The notes under the pieces: generated by a model
Seen by the model: only the letters and a program-made list of their open reading frames with translations
Told to the model about the DNA's origin: nothing
Database searches by the model: none
Shown here: positions 8,930 through 16,441 of the stretch, piece after piece
Layout of the letters: every line of letters starts with the position of its first letter
Numbering within the stretch: the stretch's first letter is position 1
Made by a program: the position numbers and the translations under genes
Assembly: GCF_018332715.1 (NCBI RefSeq)
Contig: NZ_BOQP01000008.1
Coordinates: 1-64,000, forward strand
Length of the DNA stretch: 64,000 bases
Origin: Winogradskya consettensis
GTDB lineage: Bacteria; Actinomycetota; Actinomycetes; Mycobacteriales; Micromonosporaceae
Direction: 5' to 3'

Positions 8930-9978
8930 CACCACGGCCACACCGCCACACTCGGCCCCGCGTCGGGCATCCCCTCGTCAGGGTGCATGGACAGCCATTC
9001 GTCGTGCGCCCGCCCCCACTCCCCGAACTTGCCGCCCGGGGTGGCGCGCATCCCCTGCAGCACGTAGTTGAAGTAGCGGACCAGCGGCTCGTCACCACGG
9101 CTGAACGCGAAGGCGTGCGGCTCGTCGGTGAACCAGGTGCAACCCGTCTTCGTCACGTTGTAGGCGCAGGAAGGCTCCCTCGGCGGGTCCGTCACCAGGA
9201 TCGTGTCCGGGGCCAGCTCGGCGAAGCCCCGCAGGATGTTCTCGTCGGTGCTGGCCGCGTCGACCTGGCCCTGGCGCAGCATCACGAGACAGTCGATGGA
9301 GTGCTCGGTCTGCACCGGCACCAGTGCCTGCCCGGACGCCGTCCGGTAACGCCGGATCGCGGCCAGCGACGTCGTCAGCCGCGGGGCGCAGACCCGGCGG
9401 CCGCCCAGCTGCTCCATGCCCGCGAACTCGGGCCGCACCGCCGGCGAGCCGATCCCGGGCACCCGCCGGACCAGCGCGGTCTGCCCGGAGTCCAGATAGT
9501 CGGTGGAGAAATACGCGAGCGCGGCCCGTTCGCAGGTCGCTGTCAGCGACGTCGCCACCACGTCGACGTGCTGCGCGTGCGCCGGGTCGAGCTGCGCGAG
9601 CGCCCCGGTGCCGGGCGGCACGGCCCGGAACGTGATCTTGTCGCGCGGGTCGGCACCCGGCCAGAGCGAGCGGGCCACGGCGAGCAGCAGGTCGATGTTG
9701 AACCCCTCGAACTGGTGCGAGGTGGCGTTCCAGTGGCTCATCGTGGTGTCGGAGAGGTCCACCCCGGCGATGAGCTTGCCCCCGGCCAGCTTCGGCGGCC
9801 GGACGTCGCTCGGCGCGAAACTGCGCCGGACGAGACAGGACAGCGCGTTGTTGACCTTGTCCTCCGGCGGCTGCACCCCCTCGGGCCGTGCGGGGGCCGC
9901 GGCGACGGCCCCACCCGCCGTGCACCCGGAGAGGGTCAGCAGGACGGCTGCGGCCCACGCTGTGGTTCGTCGTATCAT
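8929..9978 (-). CDS. glnH: GlnH-type glutamate/aspartate-binding lipoprotein
   Basis: The 349-residue product begins with a lipoprotein signal (MIRRTTAW...LLTLSGC, lipidated Cys 19). A type 3 periplasmic solute-binding domain follows (LIAGVDLSD, FNIDLLLAVARSLW, DVVATSLTATCERAALAYFS, CLVMLRQGQVDAASTDE). In mycobacteria and corynebacteria GlnH binds Asp/Glu outside the membrane and signals through GlnX to PknG rather than serving an importer; no permease or ATPase gene lies nearby here, which fits that role. ATG 9978 is preferred because AGGAGG lies five bases upstream; a GTG at 9981 would be too close to it. Only 12 bp separate it from glnX. Confidence 0.88.
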   Translation of the reverse strand: MIRRTTAWAAAVLLTLSGCTAGGAVAAAPARPEGVQPPEDKVNNALSCLVRRSFAPSDVRPPKLAGGKLIAGVDLSDTTMSHWNATSHQFEGFNIDLLLAVARSLWPGADPRDKITFRAVPPGTGALAQLDPAHAQHVDVVATSLTATCERAALAYFSTDYLDSGQTALVRRVPGIGSPAVRPEFAGMEQLGGRRVCAPRLTTSLAAIRRYRTASGQALVPVQTEHSIDCLVMLRQGQVDAASTDENILRGFAELAPDTILVTDPPREPSCAYNVTKTGCTWFTDEPHAFAFSRGDEPLVRYFNYVLQGMRATPGGKFGEWGRAHDEWLSMHPDEGMPDAGPSVAVWPW

Positions 9979-9990
9979 CACCGCCTCCTC

Positions 9991-11292
9991 TCAGGAGTAC
10001 TCGCTCAGCCGTGCCCAGAGCCCCGCCACCGCGGCGAGCGCCGCGACCAGCAGCAACGCCGGCATCAGCAGCCGGTGCTGCACCGGTGTCGCCGGCAACC
10101 ACTGCACCGCCGCGTCGACGTCGCGCTCACCCTGATCCAGCCGATCGCTGATCTGCTCCCGCGCCGAGGCGAACGCCGTCTCCACGTTCCCGCCCGGCAG
10201 CACGAGATCCACCGCCGCGTCGTAGTCGCCGGCGACGCCGCTCTGCCGTGCTGTCCACACGGGCGTCAGCGCCGTGCAGTTCACCTGACCGGCCGCCGAG
10301 CCGCACAGATCACGGGCGAGGAAGTCCTGATGATGCTTCACGGGGTCGACGCTCGCCCCCAGCGCCAGGGAGACGTCGGCCCGTCCGCTCAGCAGGGCAC
10401 CGAGCTGCTGCTGCGTCGCGCCCTCACTGTCCATCCGCGACGCGAGCGCGGTGAACCCCACCTCGGCGGCCGCGTAGTGCGACCACGACGAGACGAGCAA
10501 CCCGAGCACCACCACGACGGCCGCAACGGCGGCGACCAGCCCCGCGTTGAGCCGCCGCCGGGTCCGCCGCCACAACCACCACTGCACCCCGCCCAGCACG
10601 AGCAGCACCAGCACGGGCAGCCCGAGAGCGGCGATCCGCCAGAGCTGCCCGTCCCGCTGGGCCCGCGCCAGCCGCTCCTGGTCCTCGGTCCCCAGCCGCA
10701 TCACCGACGGCAGCACCACATCCGAGATGTAGAACGAGGCCTCCCGCGCGTACGCCGACGCGAGCACCGCCTGCTTCGCGAAGTCGTCACCCAGGCCCAC
10801 AGTCAGCCCGTCGTCCACCACCTTGCGATAGGCCCGGACCTCATCGGCGATAGTGGTGAGCCGCGCCAGCCGCGCCGGATCGTCGTACGCCCGAACCATG
10901 GCCGCACTCAGCGCACTCTGCGCCCGGTCGACCGCCTCGACGTAGAGGCCCATCAAAGCGTCCCGCTGAGCCAGACTCGTCGCCAGGAACAGGACACTCG
11001 CGGCAGCGTCCGTATCGGCGATCCCCTGGTAGATGTCCCGCGCACTCGCACTGTTGCTCGCGGACGCCGCGGCCGCATCCTGCCCCAGCGCCTCCGCCGC
11101 CCGGGGCGACACCACCGTGACCCCCGCCAGCGCACCCAGCAACAGCACCACGACTCCGACAGCCACCATCAACCGGCCCGGCGTGTCCAACCGGCCCAGC
11201 ACCCCGGCCCGCCGCCACCCCGCCGGCCGGGCCCCGGCATCCACCGGCCCGCTCTCCGGACGCATCCCCCCGAGCGTGGTAGCACCAGCCAC
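9991..11292 (-). CDS. glnX: GlnX-type transmembrane sensor
   Basis: The 433-residue product shows four membrane helices in two pairs: one near residues 40-62, two adjacent ones around 225-290 (LPVLVLLVLGGVQWWLW and AVAAVVVVLGLLVSSW), and one at the C-terminus (LLMPALLLVAALAAVAGLW). Two helical extracytoplasmic segments lie between. This is the GlnX topology, and the order glnX-glnH-(helical gene)-pknG supports the identity. GlnX links periplasmic GlnH to cytosolic PknG. It starts at GTG 11292 with AAGGGG eight bases upstream; ATG 11265 is possible. As first gene of the minus-strand series, it probably follows the operon promoter in the upstream gap. Confidence 0.85.
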   Translation of the reverse strand: MAGATTLGGMRPESGPVDAGARPAGWRRAGVLGRLDTPGRLMVAVGVVVLLLGALAGVTVVSPRAAEALGQDAAAASASNSASARDIYQGIADTDAAASVLFLATSLAQRDALMGLYVEAVDRAQSALSAAMVRAYDDPARLARLTTIADEVRAYRKVVDDGLTVGLGDDFAKQAVLASAYAREASFYISDVVLPSVMRLGTEDQERLARAQRDGQLWRIAALGLPVLVLLVLGGVQWWLWRRTRRRLNAGLVAAVAAVVVVLGLLVSSWSHYAAAEVGFTALASRMDSEGATQQQLGALLSGRADVSLALGASVDPVKHHQDFLARDLCGSAAGQVNCTALTPVWTARQSGVAGDYDAAVDLVLPGGNVETAFASAREQISDRLDQGERDVDAAVQWLPATPVQHRLLMPALLLVAALAAVAGLWARLSEYS

Positions 11293-11640
11293 GCGAGCAT
11301 CCCCTTCGGACCCCGTACCCGATCACGCAGGACCCGTCATCATGACGCCCTGACGTCACGTGATCACGATCAGTGTCCAAGATCTGACTCGCCAAAGGCT
11401 GCGCTGTGCTGTCGGGCCAGGTCGGCTGGGTGCCGGTGCACGCGCCGGCAAGACGCTGGGGGTACAAAGGTTCCGAAACCCGCGCCGCACCGGCGCTTGG
11501 GTGAACCGCTCTGGCGTCATCGGGCGTTCCGAGGATCGCAGCACCCCACGCACCCGCCCAGCAATCATCGCCGTCCCGGAACCCACCCACCGCTGAATTC
11601 CGGCTACCCCGATTACTCGCCATCTGCTATTCGCATTCCT
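11293..11640. other. Gene-free upstream region of the glnX operon
   Basis: I see no convincing gene in this 348 bp stretch. It should hold the promoter of the minus-strand glnX-glnH-pknG series. Two adjacent palindromes, TGACGTCA (11351-11358) and CGTGATCACG (11359-11368), lie about 60-75 bp upstream of the glnX start and could be a regulator site. A clear -35/-10 pair cannot be called. Confidence 0.4.
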
Positions 11641-12075
11641 ATGATCCATCTCAACCCGACAATGGCACGCTCGCCCCTTCCGATCATGCCGTTGCACGAG
11701 AAGTATCAAGGAGTGCAATACAGGCAGCTGGAAATTTTCACGGCAGTCGAATTGGGTTGGCTACGCGACCCCACCAAGCACCGAAATTACTCCGCGGCGA
11801 CCGAAGTGTTCCGGCGTGAACACCGGGTCCGGCGCGCTTTCGGAAAGGCACTGGGCCATACCGCCCGGCTGCGCCGCGACTCTCCTGAGGCGCGGACACC
11901 GGACGGCAAGGTCATGTGGATCGAGGCGGCACGTGCATTGTTCCGTGCAGCAAACACCACACAGACGTGCGCCGACGCCGCAGATGAGCGTGACCGCAGG
12001 CGCGCTGCCGGTGAACTGTTCGACTGGACCCGTTTTGCCGGCCGCTGGCAGGTGATGCACGCCGCCGTCTGCTGA
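11641..12075 (+). CDS. Small orphan protein, unknown
   Basis: The frame encodes 144 residues from ATG 11641, or 129 from ATG 11686. The sequence looks protein-like (YRQLEIFTAVELGWLRDP, WIEAARALFRAANTTQTCA, ELFDWTRFAGRW), with balanced charge and helical periodicity, but I recognise no family. GC3 is lower than in neighbouring genes, and no good ribosome site precedes either ATG. It sits alone between the glnX operon and an IS element, so it may be recently acquired or decaying. The opposite strand also carries open frames here, but their composition is less protein-like. Confidence 0.45.
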   Translation: MIHLNPTMARSPLPIMPLHEKYQGVQYRQLEIFTAVELGWLRDPTKHRNYSAATEVFRREHRVRRAFGKALGHTARLRRDSPEARTPDGKVMWIEAARALFRAANTTQTCADAADERDRRRAAGELFDWTRFAGRWQVMHAAVC

Positions 12076-12559
12076 CCCGCAGGCACCGGACCTTCCCCGG
12101 GCGACACGCCGATGGCGCCACGCATTCACACAGGACTCTGCCCGAGGACCGGGCGCACGGACATGCCGACGCGAGGGGGTGACCTTGAGCACCTGATCGG
12201 TGCCGCCACCTCAAAGAATCCGCCGTTGACTTCGGATGCCCGGAGAAATCAATTCCCCTGATTTCCACCGGATCTGTGGCTTGGACGACCAAGGTGAACA
12301 TGTCCGCGACCTGCTCCGCCGGATTCCCACAATCACAGCGACACTGGCTCCGTTCATGCCGTCTGATTCGGCAAGTGCGAGGCGATTACGGTCTGGCACT
12401 GCAGGACTTTCGGTGAGTGTGCACCGGCACATCCCGAGGTGATGCACACCTATCCGCGCCGGGCTCTCCCGCCGCTCCTCGCTGCGGTCATTCTCGGTGA
12501 CGTAGCTGCCTCGGCCGCAGCAACGCCGAACCTCAGCCGGGAGGTTGAACGACAAGCTA
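12076..12559. other. Accessory gap left of the IS element, no confident gene
   Basis: No complete gene is convincing here. On the minus strand around 12190-12370 one frame reads like a protein fragment with a Cys cluster (CRCDCGNPAEQVADMFTLVV), but it lacks a start and its downstream part becomes Arg-rich and unlike a protein. It may be a gene remnant. Base composition is lower in GC than the surroundings. Confidence 0.35.
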
Positions 12560-13802
12560 GTGCTCTGACCGGAAACGTTGGCCGGGTCGGTGGTCAGGCC
12601 GCGCGGGCAGCGGTTTGGCCCCACCGGTGTTGGCGTTCGCTGCGGACACGGGCTCGTTCGCGGCGCTGGGCGGCCAGGACGTCGGGGTGGCGAGCGTTGG
12701 CGTTTCGCCAGCGCAGGTATTTGTGCAGGGCGCGGGTCGCGACCAGGTGGTTGGGGTGGTTCGAGCCGGCGACGACGAAGGTGCGTAGCGGCCCGAAATG
12801 CGCTTCGATCGGGTTCGCCCACGACGCATACGTCGGGGTGAAACACAGCTCGACCTTGTTGCGGGCCGCCCAGCTGCGGATCTTCCAGCCTTTGTGCGCG
12901 GACAGGTTGTCGAGGATGACATAGACCGGTGCCCCGCCCGGGCGTGCCCGGCGGATCGACTGGAGGGCGGCGAGGGTGTTGTCCGCGGATTTGCGGGCTC
13001 GCACGACGCCCCACAGGGTGTCGTCGCCGACGGAGTAGCAGGCATGGAACTGCCGGACCCCACAAAGTTTGTGGTAATTCGCGGGGAGCCGGTCCGGATG
13101 CCCCTGCTCGGCCCAGGAGGCGCCGAGGTGCGGGCGGATCGTTAACGGCCCGAACTCGTCGAACACGAACACCCGGTCCGGGAAATGACTGGTCACGTGT
13201 TCGATACGGGCGAGTTTCGCCTCGATCTGCGGATCATTGGATTCCTTCCAGGTCTTGGTCCGCTGGAAACTGATCTTGTGGTGGTGCAGGAACTCCCGCA
13301 GCCGTTCGCGGCTGACGCCCACCCGGCGATGACCACGGTTATGGGCCAGGTAGTCGCAGAGTTTGCGCAGGCTCCACCGGGTGAATGGCTGGTCAAGGGC
13401 TTGTGGTCTGGTGCGGGCCATCTCGACGATGAACGCTTCGTCGTCTTCACTGATTCGGCGGGGACGGCCACCCGCCCACCGAGGGTCCAGGCAGGCCAGC
13501 CCGATCTCGTTGAACCGGTGGATCACCTCACGGATCGCGTCCTCGTCACCTTGCACGAGACGAGCGATCGCGGGAACAGTGTTTCCACTGGCCGAGGCCA
13601 TGATGACCATCGCCCGGCGCAGCCGGATCGGTGATCCGGTCTGACGCCGCACGATCTGTTGTAATCGACGGCCCTCGTCCTCGGTGAGCCGCCGTGCCCG
13701 AACAGGATCTGCCATGACGACAGCCTGACCCGCGACCCACCCCACACCACGAACCACGACCGGCGTGTCACCCAACCCGGCCAACGTTTCCGGTCAGAGC
13801 AC
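12560..13802 (-). mobile_element. Complete IS630-family insertion sequence with 28 bp perfect inverted repeats
   Basis: The element is 1243 bp and carries one intact transposase gene. Its ends are perfect 28 bp inverted repeats (12560-12587 and 13775-13802; outer bases GTGCTCTGACCGGAAACGTT). A TA dinucleotide flanks each end (12558-12559 and 13803-13804), matching the TA target duplication of the IS630/Tc1-mariner superfamily. Perfect ends and an intact gene suggest a recent insertion. The right TA is also the border of the MITE-like element. Confidence 0.92.
12594..13715 (-). CDS. IS630-family transposase
   Basis: The 373-residue product has an N-terminal helix-turn-helix region (RRAMVIMASASGNTVPAIAR, residues 34-52) and a DDE catalytic core with D186 in VFVFDEFG, D269 in VYVILDNLSAHKG and E304 in YASWANPIEAHFG, the IS630 pattern. 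The frame is intact over the family's usual length and lies wholly between the terminal inverted repeats. ATG 13715 (MADPVRARRL) is chosen; a longer frame upstream runs toward the repeat and is unlikely to be translated. Confidence 0.92.
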   Translation of the reverse strand: MADPVRARRLTEDEGRRLQQIVRRQTGSPIRLRRAMVIMASASGNTVPAIARLVQGDEDAIREVIHRFNEIGLACLDPRWAGGRPRRISEDDEAFIVEMARTRPQALDQPFTRWSLRKLCDYLAHNRGHRRVGVSRERLREFLHHHKISFQRTKTWKESNDPQIEAKLARIEHVTSHFPDRVFVFDEFGPLTIRPHLGASWAEQGHPDRLPANYHKLCGVRQFHACYSVGDDTLWGVVRARKSADNTLAALQSIRRARPGGAPVYVILDNLSAHKGWKIRSWAARNKVELCFTPTYASWANPIEAHFGPLRTFVVAGSNHPNHLVATRALHKYLRWRNANARHPDVLAAQRRERARVRSERQHRWGQTAARAA

Positions 13803-13804
13803 TA

Positions 13805-13967
13805 GGGCGTATCTGAGGGATCACGGCGAGTCTGCGGCGAGGTCCAGGTTTCGTGTCGCGCGGGGGATTGAGGGGTGAAGACCGGTGTTGTATCCGCCCC
13901 TTCATCGCGCGCCGCGAGACGAAAGCTGGGCCCGGCGCAGGCCGTCGTGATCCCTCAGATACGCCCC
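13805..13967. mobile_element. MITE-like element with long inverted repeats
   Basis: A 163 bp sequence begins GGGCGTATCTGAGGGATCAC (13805-13824) and ends with its exact complement (13947-13966). Similarity between the arms continues imperfectly inward for about 60 bp, so most of the element can fold into a hairpin. TA flanks both sides (13803-13804, 13968-13969). It encodes nothing. The TA target suggests mobilisation in trans by an IS630/Tc1-like transposase, although its ends differ from those of the adjacent IS element. Its right border supplies the stop codon of the neighbouring minus-strand gene. Confidence 0.75.
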
Positions 13968-14416
13968 TAGAGGCGGAAGGCGGCGGTGACGACGTCGGCG
14001 CAGGTCAGGGTGATGAGGCCGGTGGGGGGTGGGGCGATGCGGAAGGTGCCGTCGGGGTCGACGGGGATGGTGTAGGCGGCGCTGCCCTCGCGGTGGACGG
14101 TGACCTCGGTGGGGCCGGGTGGGACGAGCTGGCCGAGCAGGGCGGTGGTGGAGACGCCGAGCTCGATGGTGAGGGTGGACGATTCGAAGCTGAGGGTGCG
14201 CAGGTCGGCCTCCTCGGCGCGCAGGCCGGCCATGGCGAGTTCGTCGACGCGCGAGTCATGGACGAGTTCGGCCAGTTCCGCGTCGATCGTGCGCCAGGTG
14301 TAGACCGCGCGGGCTGCCTCCCGTACCGATGCCGGGGTGGGGTCCGGGGTGTGAAGGGCCTGGGTCAGGACCTGGAGCAGGGCCTCGTCGCTCTCCTGCC
14401 AGTCGTTGCTGATCAT
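13967..14416 (-). CDS. Small partner protein of the sigma/protease module
   Basis: The 149-residue product has a helical N-terminal half (ASVREAARAVYTWRTIDAELAEL) and a beta-rich C-terminal half (LSFESSTLTIELGV, LLGQLVPPGPTEVTVH) resembling a small carboxypeptidase-regulatory-like fold. There is no signal or membrane helix. It follows the sigma factor gene directly: ATG 14416 has GAGGAG six bases upstream, while ATG 14422 would overlap the sigma stop as ATGA. It could regulate the sigma factor or be a substrate or adaptor of the protease pair; family knowledge does not decide. The last codons and TAG stop lie at the border of the MITE-like element, so the original C-terminus may have been altered. 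Confidence 0.7.
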   Translation of the reverse strand: MISNDWQESDEALLQVLTQALHTPDPTPASVREAARAVYTWRTIDAELAELVHDSRVDELAMAGLRAEEADLRTLSFESSTLTIELGVSTTALLGQLVPPGPTEVTVHREGSAAYTIPVDPDGTFRIAPPPTGLITLTCADVVTAAFRL

Positions 14417-14418
14417 GG

Positions 14419-15006
14419 TCATCTCCTCACGGCGTGGCCGGCGTCGGCGATCAGGGTCTGCAGGGCCGCGCTGCGGCGCAGGCGGTCCAGGCAGCGGGAG
14501 CGGGTGGGGCCGATCGCCCCGCACGGCATGGCGAGCCGGGTGCTGATCTCGGTGTACGCCGCCGGCGGGTCGGTCATCAGCAGGCTGAACAGGGTCCGGC
14601 AGCGCTCCGGCAGCTCCGCGAACGCGACCCGCATCGCGGCGTGGAGCTCGTCGCGGATCAGGCCCGCGTCGACCGGGTCGGTGTCGTCGGCGGGGGTGCG
14701 GTCGAGCAGGCTGGTCAGGTCGTCGGGGCGTTCGCGCTGCCGGGACCGGTAGAAGCGGGTGCACTCGTGGGCCGCGGTCGTCATCAGCCAGCCGGGCAGC
14801 GCCTTCGGCTCGCGCAGCTTGGGCAGGTTCTCGACCAGGCGCAGCCACACCGTCTGGCTCACGTCGGCCGCGTCGGCGGCGTCCAGGCGCCAGCGGCGGC
14901 ACGTCGCGTGGACCAGCGGGGCGTAACGCTCCACCAGCGCGTTCCATGCCTGCGTGTCGCCGCCCGCCGCGGCGGTCACGAGGGCGGTGGGGTCGCCGTC
15001 GGCCAT
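14419..15006 (-). CDS. ECF-type RNA polymerase sigma factor
   Basis: The 195-residue product has sigma region 2 (WNALVERYAPLVHATCRRWRLD...DVSQTVWLRLVENLPKL) and region 4 (LPERCRTLFSLLM...AYTEISTRLAMPCGAIGPTRSRCLDRLRR). It lacks extra domains. The ATG has GAGAGGA upstream. It lies 46 bp after the subtilase gene on the same strand and just before the small partner gene, so the three are probably one unit. No classical membrane anti-sigma gene is nearby. Control through proteolysis by the CHAT/subtilase pair is a possible mechanism but is inference. Confidence 0.9.
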   Translation of the reverse strand: MADGDPTALVTAAAGGDTQAWNALVERYAPLVHATCRRWRLDAADAADVSQTVWLRLVENLPKLREPKALPGWLMTTAAHECTRFYRSRQRERPDDLTSLLDRTPADDTDPVDAGLIRDELHAAMRVAFAELPERCRTLFSLLMTDPPAAYTEISTRLAMPCGAIGPTRSRCLDRLRRSAALQTLIADAGHAVRR

Positions 15007-15052
15007 TGTCAGTTCCTCTCGGGCAAAAACCTATTTTAGTTGGGCGAAACGG

Positions 15053-16342
15053 TCAGTCCCGGTGTTTGGGGAGCAGCGCCGACGTGGCGCCGTGCCGGGC
15101 GTCGTGCAGCAGCCGGCGCAGGGCGGTCGGCGCGTCGGTCTCCCCGCGCCGGATCCGCGCGGCGATCAGACCCGACACCCAGGCCGAGGCGAAGGAGGTC
15201 CCGCTCCAGGCGGCAACCCCTTGATAGGTACGCGAGGAGCGCGCGTCCGCCGGGTCGGTGATCGTGACACCGGGGCCGAAGTAGTTGCTGACCACGTTCA
15301 CACCGGGCGCCAGCAGATCGACCCACGGGGCGTCCGGGCTGAACGCGGCGGGCGTACCCGTGGCAGTGACCGCGCCGACCGCGAGCACGTCGTCGGCGGC
15401 AGCCGGCCAGAGCGGGCGCCGGGGGCCGTGGTCGTCCTCGCCGTGGTTACCGGCCGAGGCCACCACGACCGTCCCCGGGCCGACGCGCTGCAGGGCGGTG
15501 CTGACCGCGAGGGACGGCTGGTTGTCGCCGGTGAAGTAGCCCGCCGACACGTTGATCACGTCGGCGCCGCGGGCCGCGCACTCCACCAGGTCGTTGGCGA
15601 GCTGCCAGGTGGTGCCACGGGCCCGGTCGTCGAGGGTGGCGCAGGCGAGGACGGCCGCGCCGGGAGCGTTGCGCAGGATGGTGCCGGTGATGAAGGTGGC
15701 GTGTCCCGCGGTGAACGGCAGCCCCTGCGGTCCGGGGGAGGGGTGCAGAGCGGACGGAGTGGCGAGGTACGCGCCGGCGAGCTCGCCGTGGTCCCACAGC
15801 CGGGTGTCGCAGACGGCGACCGTCGCGCCCCGGCCGAGCGTGCCGTGCGGACGGGGCAGCCCGCCGTCGAGCGCGTACCGGCCGCCGGGGGTGCCCTCGG
15901 GCGCGGGCAGCACGTACGTGTCCTCGGACAACGACCGGCCGCCCCAGCCGCCGTGCAGGATGTCGATCTCACCCGCCACGCTCGCGGGCATGGCGCTGCT
16001 GCCGCCGCCGCTGATCACGTGCGCGCCGCCGACGGTCTCGACCTCGCGGTTCTTGCCGAGCACGGGCGTCCAGCCGTCGTAGTCGCGCCGGAAGTAGGCG
16101 CGCAGGTCGTCGAGCAGCGCGTCGACGGGGGAGTCCCCGCCGTCGACCGCGGTGGTGGGCTCCGCCGCGTGGCCCGTCAGCTCCAGCAGGGCGAGACCGA
16201 GTGCCGGGCTGCGGCGCGGATCGCGTACCGGCTCGATGCCGAGCACGCCGAGGCGGTCCAGGACGAGGTCGAGGTGCGCCAGGGTGACGATCAGTTCGTT
16301 GACCCGGTGCGCCGCGCCGCGCCCGGTGGTGGCCGTGCTCAT
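15053..16342 (-). CDS. Cytosolic S8 (subtilisin-like) serine protease
   Basis: The 429-residue product carries the subtilase triad: D179 in AVCDTRLWD, H214 in GHATFITG, N299 in ASAGNHG for the oxyanion hole, and S383 in WSGTSFASAWVSG. About 160 residues precede the catalytic domain and no signal peptide is present, so it probably works in the cytoplasm, unlike typical secreted subtilases. The start ATG 16342 has GGGGGA three bases upstream. It is divergent from the TPR-CHAT gene across a 99 bp promoter region and heads the unit with the sigma factor. Joint occurrence with CHAT and sigma genes suggests a proteolytic signalling or immunity cascade. Confidence 0.9.
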   Translation of the reverse strand: MSTATTGRGAAHRVNELIVTLAHLDLVLDRLGVLGIEPVRDPRRSPALGLALLELTGHAAEPTTAVDGGDSPVDALLDDLRAYFRRDYDGWTPVLGKNREVETVGGAHVISGGGSSAMPASVAGEIDILHGGWGGRSLSEDTYVLPAPEGTPGGRYALDGGLPRPHGTLGRGATVAVCDTRLWDHGELAGAYLATPSALHPSPGPQGLPFTAGHATFITGTILRNAPGAAVLACATLDDRARGTTWQLANDLVECAARGADVINVSAGYFTGDNQPSLAVSTALQRVGPGTVVVASAGNHGEDDHGPRRPLWPAAADDVLAVGAVTATGTPAAFSPDAPWVDLLAPGVNVVSNYFGPGVTITDPADARSSRTYQGVAAWSGTSFASAWVSGLIAARIRRGETDAPTALRRLLHDARHGATSALLPKHRD

Positions 16343-16441
16343 GGTTCCCCCTTCGATCGGGCCCTTCCCGATCCATGTTGCGGAGGGAGTACGGGCGGAT
16401 CTGATACATAATGTCCCTGAGAGATCGGGCCGGGAGGGCGG

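Noticed and set aside
8983..12075. A 1,030-codon plus-strand gene
   Set aside because: It is an open frame opposite glnH and glnX; its translation is Arg/His/Pro-rich without domains, while the minus strand carries recognisable proteins. Only its last part (11641-12075) could be real.
13967..14947. One 326-residue minus-strand protein covering the small partner gene
   Set aside because: Its N-terminal half lies out of frame over the sigma factor gene and is Arg/Pro-rich; the real gene begins at 14416 or 14422.
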